Assembly: GCA_015062685.1 (NCBI GenBank)
Contig: SUUE01000008.1
Span: 33,667 to 97,666, forward strand
Length of the DNA: 64,000 nt
Source: Coriobacteriaceae bacterium
GTDB lineage: Bacteria; Actinomycetota; Coriobacteriia; Coriobacteriales; Eggerthellaceae
Reading direction: 5' to 3'
Shown here: positions 42,066 to 50,711 of the stretch, piece by piece
How positions within the stretch are numbered: position 1 is the stretch's first letter
How the letters are laid out: each line of letters begins with the position of its first letter
Program-made: the position numbers and the translations under genes
The notes under the pieces: generated by a model
Seen by the model: the letters and a program-made list of their open reading frames with translations, nothing else
The model's database searches: none
What the model was told of the DNA's origin: nothing

Positions 42066-43661
42066 ATGAATACTTCCAGCACATGCAATCTCACGTCTGA
42101 GGACCGCTACAGCGCAATTCTCTCGGAATGTCGCGCCGCATTGGAGGGGCTGCGCGCGCAGGAAGACGCGGTCCAGGAATTTCTGGACCGCGTAACCGGC
42201 ATCTTGGATGATGTCGTGAGGCAATTGGGCGATGGCGTCGAGGTGCGATACAGCGTTTCCACGCACCTCAAGAAGGTTCTCCTCAAGATCGAGGCGCGCG
42301 GTGAGAGGTATAGCCCCGCAGACGGCGTTGTCGTGGATATGGACAGCATCGAGGACGGCGAGCTGCAGCCGCTGCTGCGCCAAGATAAGGGGTTCGCCGT
42401 TTACGGCTACCATGCGGGGCAAAACGTAATACGGGTTGCTTCCCCGCGCATCAAGAAGAGCGCCGCGATCGGTTCCGCCATGCTCTGGGGCGCCGTCTTG
42501 GGGCTAGCGCTCGGCTTCCTCTGCACGCTCCTGCCGGACGACGTCTGCAGCACCATCGTCAACGACGTCATCACCCCGGTCAACACCGTTGTGCTCAACC
42601 TCGTCTTCTGCGTCATGGGGCCGGTCATCCTGATCTCGATGATTACGGCCGTCTCCGCCCTCAAAAGCATCAACGACCTTACGAGCATGGGCCTCAAGCT
42701 CTTCGCGCGCTTCGCAAAATGCATCCTTTCCGTCATGTTCGTGGGGATAATGGTGTCCTTGCTCTTCTACGACGTCTTCGGCGATGGAGGCGTGGACATG
42801 AAGGCGAAGGATCTCGTGAACCTTCTGCTGGACATCTTCCCCAAGGATCCAATCTCTCCGCTCAAGGATGGCAATACACCGCAACTCGTGATCATGGGGC
42901 TGGTATTGGGCGCGGCGCTCATCATTCCGGGCAGCGAGGTGAAAGGGCTCAAGAAGCTCGTGAGCCAAGCGGGCACGTGGATCATGACCGTGATGGATTT
43001 GGTGCAGGTCATCTTACCGCTCGTCCCGTTCTGCAGTGTCTTCATCGCGATGGCATCGGACTCAAGCTCGTCGCTGCTCGATGGCTGGCAGTTCGTCGCG
43101 GCGATGTTCCTCGCATGCACCATATGCGGGGCGATAAAGTTCTTCCACGTGGCGTGCAAGCACAAGATCCGCCCGGCCACGTTGTGGCGCAAGCTCAAAC
43201 CGCTGGTCGTTCTGGCCTTCATGAGCAGGAACATCACGAGCATCATGCGGCAGGAATACGAGTTTTGCGAGAACGAGTTGGGAATCAGCCATGACTTCAC
43301 TTCGTTCTGGATCCCCCTTAGCCAGGCCATGCTCAGCCCCAGGGCCACTCTCAACTTCGTCATTCCCCCGTTTTTGATCCTGCAGTCCACGGGAACGCCC
43401 ATTTCGCTATCGTTTCTTATCGTGCTCGTCATCGTGGTGCTGGAGCTCTCGATTGCAGACCCCGGGACGGCGGCCGGCTGGACGGTGCTGTTCGCCGCGC
43501 TCGGGCTCTCGCAGGAATTCGTGGGTTTGTTTCTCGCGTTCGAGCTGTTCACGGCCAATTACAACGCGGCGTACGGCGCGCTCCAGATGGGCTTGGAGGC
43601 TATCGAGTCGGCAACCTGCTTCGACGCCATCGACATGGACCGCGTAAAGCAGCAGGCGTGA
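42066..43661 (+). CDS. Dicarboxylate/amino acid:cation symporter with extra N-terminal domain
   Basis: A 531-residue protein. The C-terminal 400 residues form a DAACS (GltP/SdcS) transporter: APRIKKSAAIGSAMLWG-type first helix, FCVMGPVILISMITAVSALKS near 190, and the re-entrant/substrate region with QSTGTPISLSF and DPGTAAGW. Residues 1 to about 125 are a soluble domain with a helical segment (LRAQEDAVQEFLDRVTGIL) and beta strands, not usual for this family and possibly regulatory. ATG 42066 is preceded by AGGAAGG. A two-part terminator follows. Confidence 0.85.
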   Translation: MNTSSTCNLTSEDRYSAILSECRAALEGLRAQEDAVQEFLDRVTGILDDVVRQLGDGVEVRYSVSTHLKKVLLKIEARGERYSPADGVVVDMDSIEDGELQPLLRQDKGFAVYGYHAGQNVIRVASPRIKKSAAIGSAMLWGAVLGLALGFLCTLLPDDVCSTIVNDVITPVNTVVLNLVFCVMGPVILISMITAVSALKSINDLTSMGLKLFARFAKCILSVMFVGIMVSLLFYDVFGDGGVDMKAKDLVNLLLDIFPKDPISPLKDGNTPQLVIMGLVLGAALIIPGSEVKGLKKLVSQAGTWIMTVMDLVQVILPLVPFCSVFIAMASDSSSSLLDGWQFVAAMFLACTICGAIKFFHVACKHKIRPATLWRKLKPLVVLAFMSRNITSIMRQEYEFCENELGISHDFTSFWIPLSQAMLSPRATLNFVIPPFLILQSTGTPISLSFLIVLVIVVLELSIADPGTAAGWTVLFAALGLSQEFVGLFLAFELFTANYNAAYGALQMGLEAIESATCFDAIDMDRVKQQA

Positions 43662-43698
43662 TCTTGAGCGATGCGGGTTAGTGCGAACCGGCCTGACG

Positions 43699-43738
43699 AG
43701 CCTGCGGGCAATAGAGGTGCCCGACAAAAGGCTTTTTT
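43699..43738 (+). terminator. Terminator after the symporter
   Basis: AGCCT/AGGCT outer and CGGGCA/TGCCCG inner stems (43699-43733) followed by six T. The stop codon of the convergent lipoprotein gene lies within the T run. Confidence 0.75.
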
Positions 43739-44225
43739 ATGCGCCTGTGTAGAACTCGGTATGCACGCGTTGGGTGTTGATGAGCACTGAGGCCTGGTGA
43801 AACTCGTCCATTAGCTTCTGAGCTGCGGCGTGCACCGTGTCGATGTTCGTTTCGCTCAGGTATATAACCAACGTGTAATCCTGATACTCCCTGCCGTCAT
43901 CGCCCTTCCAGCCGCCTTCTGCTTCCTGAATCGTATAGCCGGTGAAATTCTCCATGAGGATGGCCTTCGCGCGCTCTTTCGAGTCCTCTCGGGAGAAGGT
44001 GGGCTGATTCGTGTCCTTGTCGGTCGTGCCGAGGAAGATCACGAACTGCTCGTCGCCTTCCGCTGCCGCGGCGCTCGTGGCGGAGGCCGCAGCGCTCGCA
44101 TTCCACGACCCCGTGGAGGAAGCGGTGCTCGGCGCGCTGCTGGCTTGCGAGGCACACCCCGCGAGCGGCACGATCGTGATAGCAGCCGACAACGCGCATG
44201 CGAATAAAGCATCCTTGAATTTCAT
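43737..44225 (-). CDS. Lipoprotein with DUF3574-like domain
   Basis: A 162-residue lipoprotein. The signal (MKFKDALFACALSAAITIV) ends in lipobox LAGC, followed by a Ser/Ala-rich linker. The C-terminal domain has FVIFLGTTDKDTNQPTFS, GYTIQEAEGGWKGDDG and YTLVIYLSET, which match the pattern of the DUF3574 family. ATG 44225 follows GAGGGGG. It lies 36 bp after the surface protein gene on the same strand and may be cotranscribed. Function unknown. Confidence 0.7.
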   Translation of the reverse strand: MKFKDALFACALSAAITIVPLAGCASQASSAPSTASSTGSWNASAAASATSAAAAEGDEQFVIFLGTTDKDTNQPTFSREDSKERAKAILMENFTGYTIQEAEGGWKGDDGREYQDYTLVIYLSETNIDTVHAAAQKLMDEFHQASVLINTQRVHTEFYTGA

Positions 44226-44261
44226 GCCGTGCCCCCTCGTCACTCTGACCCTACTTGAACG

Positions 44262-45836
44262 TCATGGCCTAGCCGCGCGCGTGCGCACTGAAAACGCTAG
44301 CGTCGCGGCAGCCAGTGCCATGAGCGCTGCGGGAACAGTGTAAGGCGCCTCGTCGCCAGCATTGGGGAGCCTCGACCCGCCCGCGCCGGCCGTCACCATC
44401 ATCTTCTCAGCAGCAGGCGTTTTGGCGGGTGCCGCGGTGGCGGGAAAAACGACCCGCTTGTGGCCGCTCAAGTCGCTGCTTTGCGTGCTGGCGTCAATGG
44501 ACGCCTTGCCCTCTGTACCGGCAACGTTCGAGTAGCCGAAGCCGGCGACGGCGTTTTTCACGCCGGTATCCGCGTTGATGGCGCCGGCTGGGCCCTGGGC
44601 GACGAATGACTCAACGCCCCCCTCGATAACGAGCAAGCCGTTGCCGGATTCGCCCCGGGAGTTGTTGGCGCTCACACCGTACGCCTTTTCGCCGGTCCCA
44701 ACTGCCTGAACGGACCCTCCCTTTACGGTCATGATGCAGCCGTCTATGCCGATGCCGCTGCTTTCGCTTTCCCTGCTTTCCGCTACGATGCTACCGCCGT
44801 TGATGGTGATGCCGGGCACCAGCTCCTTTTCGCCCGATGCCGGATAGCGAGCGGCGAAGATGCCGAATTGGTGACCCTTCGCGGTGACCGTGCCGCCGTT
44901 GACGGTCAGGACGCCGTAATTGCAGGCTATGCCGCAGGGGGCCATGATGCTCGTCGTGTAGGAAGCTGGAACGGTGCATTGGGCGGACACATCGCCGCCG
45001 TTGATGACGATGTCGCCTCCCACGGAGATGCCGCGATACCCCTTGGCGATCACCGTGCCGCCGTCGATTATCACGTCACCGTATTCGGCGCTAATCCCGC
45101 GAAGCGAGAGCGCTCCCCCCGTGGTTTCGGCGGCGATAGTCCCGGCATCGGCGCCGATGGCGATCGTCCCCTCGTACGAGTAAATGCCGTAATCGTAGCC
45201 TGTCGCCGATACGGAGCCACTCTCGATGTTCACGTCGCCCTTTGCGTAGATGCCGGCATCTCCATCTTCTATGCCGCCGGCATTTGCGGCAAGGCTGCCC
45301 GTCCCTCTGATCGTCAGGCTCCCCGCGCAAAAGATGCCGCAGTAACGATGGATGGGATCTTCGTCATCTTCGCCGGCGCTGGCCTCCGTGGCGTTGCCGT
45401 CTGCGGTATCGGCGGTGACTACGACGTTGTTTTCGCCGGTGAGTCCGACTACCAGCTCGCCGTCATCGTTCCAGAAGATCGGGGCGTGGCGATAGTACCC
45501 CCATTCGCCGTCATAGTCCTCGAGCGTTTCTACGTGGCCTGGCCCCGTGTAGCTGTAGTCGTTCAGGTCTAACGTAGCGGGCTTGTCGCCTGAGGCCGGC
45601 GTGAACTTCCAGCCCTGACCCTCCGTGCTAGCGCTCGTTACCTGCGTATCGCCAACCCAGAGAGGGTAAGTCTCGTCGGCGCCGGGCGTAGACGCGAGCG
45701 CAGGGCTACCTGCTGTGAGCTCATCTGCCTGGGCCTTCTCGAGGCCCGCGCCGAGCGCAAGCCCAAGCGCCATGATGATGACCGCAATCGAGCTTAGTGC
45801 GAGCCTCGGCAGCTTTGCTTTGGGAGTTGCTTCCAT
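44262..45836 (-). CDS. Beta-helical cell-surface protein with sortase-type anchor
   Basis: A 524-residue secreted protein. An N-terminal signal (LALSSIAVIIMALGLALG, then AQADE) leads into a region of about 330 residues with repeating strands such as LTIRGTGSL, VNIESGSVSATG, VIIDGGTVIAKG, IVINGGDVSAQ, LTVNGGTVTAKG and ITINGGSIVAES. This is the pattern of a right-handed beta-helix seen in carbohydrate-binding surface proteins. The end is LPNAGDEAP, a hydrophobic helix and RTRAARP, a sortase-type sorting signal (LPxxG variant). GGAGAGG precedes ATG 45836. It is probably attached to peptidoglycan; the ligand is unknown. Confidence 0.8.
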   Translation of the reverse strand: MEATPKAKLPRLALSSIAVIIMALGLALGAGLEKAQADELTAGSPALASTPGADETYPLWVGDTQVTSASTEGQGWKFTPASGDKPATLDLNDYSYTGPGHVETLEDYDGEWGYYRHAPIFWNDDGELVVGLTGENNVVVTADTADGNATEASAGEDDEDPIHRYCGIFCAGSLTIRGTGSLAANAGGIEDGDAGIYAKGDVNIESGSVSATGYDYGIYSYEGTIAIGADAGTIAAETTGGALSLRGISAEYGDVIIDGGTVIAKGYRGISVGGDIVINGGDVSAQCTVPASYTTSIMAPCGIACNYGVLTVNGGTVTAKGHQFGIFAARYPASGEKELVPGITINGGSIVAESRESESSGIGIDGCIMTVKGGSVQAVGTGEKAYGVSANNSRGESGNGLLVIEGGVESFVAQGPAGAINADTGVKNAVAGFGYSNVAGTEGKASIDASTQSSDLSGHKRVVFPATAAPAKTPAAEKMMVTAGAGGSRLPNAGDEAPYTVPAALMALAAATLAFSVRTRAARP

Positions 45837-46040
45837 GTCGGTATCCTCTCCAAAAACGTGACGTGTTTACGCCTTGAAGCGAACTGCGTCGACGCAGTCC
45901 CATGTGGGGCGCCCTGTTTGCTAATGTATCCTTGATAATGAAATCATCCAAAGCGAGGCTGTGCGCAAATGGTTTATAAGCTGTTTACAGAAGTGCGGCC
46001 GCCCCATACGACAAGCGGGGAAAGCCCAATGAAACATGGT

Positions 46041-46901
46041 TTATCCGCAAAGCAAGCGGCGAAAGTCCGCATGGTGCTCGGGCTTTACGAGGTAATACAA
46101 AAGGACGTCAATAAAGTTTTCGCGCTTCCTGTTGCGTCCGACGATCTTGAAATCCCGGATGCCGTAATCAGCGCGTAGATGTGCAATCTCCTCATTCGAG
46201 AGGACGATGGGCCCGTTTATGAGGTCCATGAGGTCGGCTTTCGGGCGGTTACACTTTTCTTTAAACAGCGTGCTCTCGCCGTTCATCTGATCGCGGCTTT
46301 CGTGCTCGTAGTGCTTCTGGCGGACGGGGCAGTTTGGTGCGCAGAGCTCGTTGACCATAACCTCGAGACGTTCTGGATGGGCGATTTGGGCAAGGAAGTC
46401 GTAATCCTTGTTCAAGTTGTAGTTGAGAACGACGTAGTCGTAACACTCAAGCGCGTTGTTGAGCGTTACGATGTCGGTGATCTCTCGGGTTGTCGAAAGC
46501 ACGAGCTTGAAGGGGTAGTGTTGGCGCAAGTAATCCGCCACGTCATCTGAGTATACGATTATCTCCACGTCGTAGTCGCTTGCGATGTCTAAGATCGTTC
46601 GGATGTAAGCGTCGTCTCTCAGAGTGCGGCTGTCGATGAACATGTTGGTGAAGGTGAGGCGTGCTTTCACGCCCGCATCGTTGAGCGCAGCGAAGGTGGC
46701 GTGCATCTGGAAGGGCGGATACTGCAACCCCACATAGTGTCGCCCTCCATTCGCCTTGCATCCGGGAAAGCTGTCGTACACGCTGTCGAAGCGCACTCCG
46801 TCCCGGAACTTGGCGGGGTCGTTTCGCCAAGAATCGATCAAGGACAGGTTCATCTTCAGCCCTGCCGTGAAATCGGGCAATGCGTAATTAAGGCTCAGCA
46901 T
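46041..46901 (-). CDS. Unrecognised protein with barrel-like pattern and CxxxC
   Basis: A 286-residue soluble protein. Strand-helix alternation (HYVGLQYPP, ARLTFTNMFID, VEIIVYSDD, FKLVLSTTREI, YDYVVLNYNLN, LEVMVNELCAPNC) suggests a TIM-barrel-like fold. It resembles peptidase U32 in rhythm but is shorter. Cys residues occur at CAPNC near 190 and CN near 220, a possible metal site. ATG 46901 follows AAGGTG. It lies directly downstream (17 bp after the stop) of the first Nif11-like precursor peptide on the same strand, so it could act on that peptide, but no enzymatic class is established. Confidence 0.6.
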   Translation of the reverse strand: MLSLNYALPDFTAGLKMNLSLIDSWRNDPAKFRDGVRFDSVYDSFPGCKANGGRHYVGLQYPPFQMHATFAALNDAGVKARLTFTNMFIDSRTLRDDAYIRTILDIASDYDVEIIVYSDDVADYLRQHYPFKLVLSTTREITDIVTLNNALECYDYVVLNYNLNKDYDFLAQIAHPERLEVMVNELCAPNCPVRQKHYEHESRDQMNGESTLFKEKCNRPKADLMDLINGPIVLSNEEIAHLRADYGIRDFKIVGRNRKRENFIDVLLYYLVKPEHHADFRRLLCG

Positions 46902-46923
46902 GCATTCACCTTAGTATTCTGGT

Positions 46924-47106
46924 TTATACGACCCTGGTGTCTACTGGGTCGAGATCGGTGCACGACCATCCGCCGCCCGAAATGCTCTCGAGCTCTTCCT
47001 CGGATAGCTTGTAGCCCTCCGATTTGGCGAGTGCCAACAGCTCGTCGGGGGTCTTGCAGGCACCCGCCTTCTCACGCAGCTCGGGGCTGAGGTCCTTGAA
47101 ATCCAT
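46924..47106 (-). CDS. Nif11-like leader peptide 1 (RiPP precursor candidate)
   Basis: A 60-residue peptide: MDFKDLSPELREKAGACKT, then PDELLALAKSEGYKLSEEEL, ESISGG and a 15-residue C-terminal core GWSCTDLDPVDTRVV. The leader matches the Nif11/nitrile-hydratase-like leader family, which ends in a Gly-Gly cleavage site and precedes modified peptides. AGGAAGG precedes ATG 47106. It is first of a two-gene arrangement with the unrecognised protein at 46041. Secretion or modification enzymes are not seen nearby. Confidence 0.75.
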   Translation of the reverse strand: MDFKDLSPELREKAGACKTPDELLALAKSEGYKLSEEELESISGGGWSCTDLDPVDTRVV

Positions 47107-47361
47107 GATGCTTCCTTCCTCTTGGGCCCGGGGCACGAAGCGCCAGCTTGTTTTGAGAATTATACGGTGTCTCGGCGTTTCCGTTTCGTGCGGGTCATGT
47201 ATCGGGCCCGTTTACGACCGCTAGGGTGAAACAAGTTAGTGACAATCTGGAACCCACCTTGTTGATCAGGGCTGAATGCGATAGAACCGATAGGTAATCG
47301 CCATCGAGCGCATGGTGTGACTTGGCCAAAGAGGGGCGAAGGGCCATTGGCGAGTATAAAT

Positions 47362-47413
47362 AGGGCCGGACGCCTAATTCACATCTTGCGATGATGAACA
47401 GGCGTCCGGCCCT
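47362..47413 (-). terminator. 14-bp hairpin between precursor peptides 2 and 1
   Basis: AGGGCCGGACGCCT (47362-47375) and AGGCGTCCGGCCCT (47400-47413) are perfectly complementary around a 24-nt loop. It follows the peptide 2 gene by 38 bp; a TATACT -10 candidate for peptide 1 (47358-47353 on the minus strand) comes next. The 345-bp gap 47107-47451 otherwise shows no supported gene. Confidence 0.6.
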
Positions 47414-47451
47414 TCGTTTGTCAATTGCCGCCAGGGTTTGTTCGCGGGCGA

Positions 47452-47646
47452 TTACTCGTACCACTGATTCAGATGACAGTCGCTACGCTCTCCGAAGCTA
47501 TCGCACGACCATCCGCCGGCGATGCCCTCCATCTCCTCTTCAGAGAGCTTGTAGCCCTCCTTTTTGGCGAGTGCCAGCATCTCCTCGGGGGTCTTGCATG
47601 CTTTCGCCTTCTCGCGAAGCTCGGGGCTGAGGTCATTGAAATCCAT
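47452..47646 (-). CDS. Nif11-like leader peptide 2 (RiPP precursor candidate)
   Basis: A 64-residue peptide, closely similar to peptide 1 in the leader (MDFNDLSPELREKAKACKT, EGYKLSEEEMEGIAGG). The core is WSCDSFGERSDCHLNQWYE, 19 residues with two Cys and two Trp. GGAGGA lies 4-5 nt before ATG 47646. The leader is conserved while the core differs completely from the others, as expected for a diversifying precursor family. Confidence 0.75.
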   Translation of the reverse strand: MDFNDLSPELREKAKACKTPEEMLALAKKEGYKLSEEEMEGIAGGWSCDSFGERSDCHLNQWYE

Positions 47647-47823
47647 TTATTCCTCCTTATCGACATGCGGGTCGAGGCTTTATTATTATAACTCGCATAT
47701 TAATTCGCCGTCGAAACGGCTTCGTTACACGAAATGGCGCATACTGCCATCTACCTGCTCCTTTAGCGTCAGCGGCGTCGCATACACCTGAGGCAATTCG
47801 CGGTGCGCTTACGCTAGAGCAAA

Positions 47824-48063
47824 TTACGACCACGAATTGCCGCAGGCTTTGCAGGAGTATCCGGAGCCATTGTTGTACGTTTTATCGCTGCCGCAATTGG
47901 GGCAATCCGGAAGCTGCCAACCTTGGCCTCCTGCGATGCGTTCAAGATCCTCTTCGGGAATCTTCAGGCCCTCCCTCTTGGCAAGGGCAAACAGCTCTTC
48001 GGGGGTATGGCATCCCTCAACGAGCTTCTTCTGTTCGGGGGTGAGATCGTTGTAGTTCATCAT
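47824..48063 (-). CDS. Nif11-like leader fused to a zinc-ribbon-like core (peptide 3)
   Basis: A 79-residue peptide. The leader (MMNYNDLTPEQKKLVEGC, HTPEELFALAKREGLKIPEE, DLERIAGG) is of the same family. The 32-residue core contains two CxxC pairs, CPNCG and CKACG, 15 residues apart, exactly as in a zinc ribbon. Start at ATG 48063 (or 48060) with AAAGGA 7 nt upstream. Either the core folds around zinc and the leader is an ordinary domain, or the Cys pairs are modification sites. Confidence 0.7.
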   Translation of the reverse strand: MMNYNDLTPEQKKLVEGCHTPEELFALAKREGLKIPEEDLERIAGGQGWQLPDCPNCGSDKTYNNGSGYSCKACGNSWS

Positions 48064-48282
48064 GCTCAATCCTTTCCTTCGGCAATTATTCCGACCGCAT
48101 ATTCCTCGTTTTCGTCCTTTTAATCTGTCTTGTACTTATACGCATCGACGGCGTGTATCGTTTCGGGCTTTTTACGAACTGAGCGGTATGGCGCTTCGCG
48201 TTTGGCGCAATGGCTATTCGTTCGTACAAGCCATCTTCACTGGCGAAAGAGCGGTTGACGGCGAAGTAGATCTCTCGAACTT

Positions 48283-48552
48283 CTATTTTTCGGCTTCCTT
48301 GTAGTTCGCCTTCCCAACGTAGCTTACCGTGGCCGTAATGAGTTTTCGCGTGAGGGAATTGACGTGGGAAATGACCTCGAGCCGCTCATGATCGCTTTGC
48401 TTCGAGAGGATCATGCGGTTTATCCCGGCGTTAGAGGCAGCGCCAGCGAGCACAATTTGATCCTCGGTCTGGGCGAAGACCATCCCGCGGTAAATCGTGC
48501 CCTGCCTCTCAAGGGGCCAATCGCGCATTTTTTCCTTGTATTCCAGCATCAC
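48283..48552 (-). pseudogene. Probable C-terminal gene fragment, unrecognised
   Basis: An open frame continues from the end of the transporter gene to 48283 and reads like real protein (RDWPLERQGTIYRGMVFAQ, AGINRMILSKQSDHERLE, YVGKANYKEAEK). The first in-frame starts, GTG 48552 and ATG 48549, lack a ribosome-binding site, and protein-like sequence continues upstream of them (KGYYQRKALRAPLAHQ) to just inside the transporter stop. That pattern suits a gene that has lost its 5' part. No family recognised. Confidence 0.4.
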
Positions 48553-48640
48553 CCCGCCAACCAGGCTTTGATGCGCCAGCGGTGCGCGAAGAGCCTTTCT
48601 CTGGTAATACCCCTTGTACGGAGAACGGACTGGCGTCGAA

Positions 48641-49924
48641 CTATGACAGCAACAGAACCAGGAACTGGGAACAGATGACAACGCTAATCAGGGCAATCGG
48701 ATACGTCGCCGCATAGGCGGAGGCCACGTCGTCGGTTTCGGCCTCGTTGATCAGCGCGCCAAGCGCCGGAGTGGATGTCATGCCCCCGGCAATAGAGCCG
48801 AGGTTGTTCAGCAGGCTCATCTTCAAGACGTGTTTCGCGAACAGGAAGCCGACCACCATGGGGAGCACGGTGATGACGACGCCATAGAAGAAGTAAATCA
48901 ATTTGAAGTATTGAATCAGTTTCATTCCGCCTGCAACGCCGGATCCGACCAAGAACAGCACGAGCCCCAGCTCGCGTATGGTCGTCATCGTGTTCTGCGA
49001 CAGGTTTGCATCAATCGGACCGATGTGTCCGAAATGACCCACGATCAGAGCCGTTAGCAGTACGCCGCCCGTGGCCGTCAGGCTGAATGTCGCGCCGTTA
49101 TAGCCCGAAGGGGTCAAGGGGATTCTGAACGACCCTAGTAGAATGCCTATCACCAGGACGAATGCCAAGACGCATAAGCCCTTTGGCTCCACTTCGAAGC
49201 GTTTTTTCTTCGCCATGCATTGACTGGTATCCGTAAGGCGAATTTTCGCGCGCTCTTCTTCCATGTTGGCTTTGGACATCCTGGGGATGATCTGCACAAA
49301 GAGGACTGTGCCGATAACCCCGAACATGTAGGTGACCCCATACCCGACGGAAACGATTGCTTCCGCATCGGCGACCGATAGGCTGGACCCGGAGCCTGTC
49401 GCCACGGTCGCGACTGCAGACTGGGCCGAGGACATGGCAGCCGCGCTCGTCAACGCGCCTGACATGACACCGGACATTGCCGCCACGAACTCCTGCTCGT
49501 TCCCGCCCGCGCCGCGCCCCACAAAGTAGCAGATGACCGTAGCAAGCACGCCTGCCGCAGTCACGACGAGCCCAATGAGGGCGAAGCTCTTGAAATTCTT
49601 CTTAGAACCCCTAATGAAACTCGGGCCCGCAATCAAACCGACCGCCCCGATGAAAAGCACAAGCCCCGTGGTCTCAATGACCTTCAGCGTGTTCAGGGAG
49701 ATATCGATCTTCTCTCCTGCGACGGTCTGGGTAACGGTCTGCCCGATCTCGGTGCTGTACAACACGCCGAACAGCAGCGCGACTATGAAAACGCCTGCCG
49801 CCCCAAGGCTGACTCCCTTGATTCTGATGCGTCCCAACAGGTACCCGAAAAAGATGATCTCGAAGCCCATGCAGACAAGGAAGGTGATTCCCGTAACAGA
49901 GATTGCTCCGCCAAATAAATCCAT
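48641..49924 (-). CDS. AspT/YbjL-type exchanger (AAE family), short form
   Basis: A 427-residue membrane protein with two homologous halves of about five helices each. Hallmarks are SGVMSGALTSAAAMSSAQ near 155 in the first half and GSIAGGMTSTPALGALINEA near 390 in the second. The family includes the aspartate:alanine exchanger AspT. The usual pair of TrkA-C domains between the halves (which makes AspT about 560 residues) is absent; only a short charged linker is present. GGAGGG precedes ATG 49924. No aspartate decarboxylase is intact nearby. The substrate is inferred to be an amino acid or dicarboxylate. Confidence 0.82.
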   Translation of the reverse strand: MDLFGGAISVTGITFLVCMGFEIIFFGYLLGRIRIKGVSLGAAGVFIVALLFGVLYSTEIGQTVTQTVAGEKIDISLNTLKVIETTGLVLFIGAVGLIAGPSFIRGSKKNFKSFALIGLVVTAAGVLATVICYFVGRGAGGNEQEFVAAMSGVMSGALTSAAAMSSAQSAVATVATGSGSSLSVADAEAIVSVGYGVTYMFGVIGTVLFVQIIPRMSKANMEEERAKIRLTDTSQCMAKKKRFEVEPKGLCVLAFVLVIGILLGSFRIPLTPSGYNGATFSLTATGGVLLTALIVGHFGHIGPIDANLSQNTMTTIRELGLVLFLVGSGVAGGMKLIQYFKLIYFFYGVVITVLPMVVGFLFAKHVLKMSLLNNLGSIAGGMTSTPALGALINEAETDDVASAYAATYPIALISVVICSQFLVLLLS

Positions 49925-49959
49925 CTTGCCCTCCGCAATCCTCTATTTGCCAAAACTAC

Positions 49960-50055
49960 TTAATCCGCACTATCTACCCCAGCCTTTTCGCCCGTCGCCG
50001 GGTCAAACTCGAATTCGAGAAGCTCTTGGTCGCGCTGCATGAGCGTGCGCCTCAT
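49960..50055 (-). pseudogene. 31-residue open frame, possible HipA N-terminal remnant
   Basis: ATG 50055 has an excellent ribosome-binding site (GAGGAGGG, 7 nt) and encodes MRRTLMQRDQELLEFEFDPA then TGEKAGVDSAD. The sequence looks like the first strand pair of HipA-type toxin kinases (MxRxLMHxD..LEFEFD-like), but it stops after 31 codons. It is either a truncated gene start or a genuine small leader before the exchanger. The remaining bases to 50346 show no supported gene. Confidence 0.35.
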
Positions 50056-50346
50056 GGGTAAACCCTCCTCGTTGCAGCTTCTTCGATGTTTGAGTGCGTT
50101 ACGAACATCGCTACAACCTCAAAGCCTCAAATGCGGGGTTTTGGTGCTTGCGCTCTACACCTTGCAGTAGAGACTTTCGAGACAGTGGCCCAGGACGTTG
50201 TTAACGCAAAAGCACATGATGTTGTTGTGTCAAAACGCCCAAGTCGTTGGCGCAAACAGGACGAGAACCCCCTGATTGGACGCTTGGCGGGCCATTTTGA
50301 ATCAATGCACCTTCACACGTTACGGAAAGTCGTATCTGGACAAGGC

Positions 50347-50532
50347 CTAATAGCCATCGCACGAATAGTTGCTGCAACCCCTCCAATTTGCTCCTCCAGA
50401 CAAGGAGTCAAGTTCCTCCTCGGTGAGCTTGTAGCCCTCTCGCTTGGCGAGCTCCATCAGCTCTTCGGGGCTCGTGCAGGCCCTCGCCTTCTTCCGCAGT
50501 TCGGGGCTGATGTCCATGTTCTCGATATCCAT
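50347..50532 (-). CDS. Nif11-like leader peptide 4 (RiPP precursor candidate)
   Basis: A 61-residue peptide with leader MDIENMDISPELRKKARACT, EGYKLTEEELDSLSGG and a 14-residue core ANWRGCSNYSCDGY. The core has two Cys, one Trp, two Tyr. AAAGGA lies 6 nt before ATG 50532. It lies about 2.3 kb from peptide 3, with the exchanger gene and two gene remnants between. Confidence 0.75.
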   Translation of the reverse strand: MDIENMDISPELRKKARACTSPEELMELAKREGYKLTEEELDSLSGGANWRGCSNYSCDGY

Positions 50533-50711
50533 TAGATGTCCTTTCGCTCAACGTGTAAACGCTCAAGGCCTAATGTTGCTTTCATTCTATACGATGTTCG
50601 ATGGTTTTCGTTTCTACGGGCTGGCAACTTCTTGGAGTCAGCGCGCAGGGCCCCGCGCTTCGCGCCATCTGTCACGGAATGGGCTTCGGGAATGCGATGG
50701 CATTCGTGCGT

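Noticed and set aside
41903..42094. 63-codon minus-strand frame before the symporter
   Set aside because: No ribosome-binding site, and it overlaps the symporter start; the plus strand offers a slightly better small frame.
43197..43220. Possible extra promoter-like or repeat signals inside coding regions
   Set aside because: Short matches inside strongly conserved genes occur by chance and no other evidence supports them.
45969..46178. 69-codon plus-strand frame overlapping the end of the 46041 gene
   Set aside because: It overlaps antisense by 138 bp with a gene that has a better ribosome-binding site and protein-like pattern, and has no recognisable motif.
47195..47464. 89-codon minus-strand frame between precursor peptides
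   Set aside because: It spans a 14-bp terminator-like hairpin and overlaps the end of peptide 2; the composition is not protein-like.
48062..48304. 80-codon plus-strand frame
   Set aside because: It begins inside the start of peptide 3 on the other strand, lacks a ribosome-binding site and shows no pattern.
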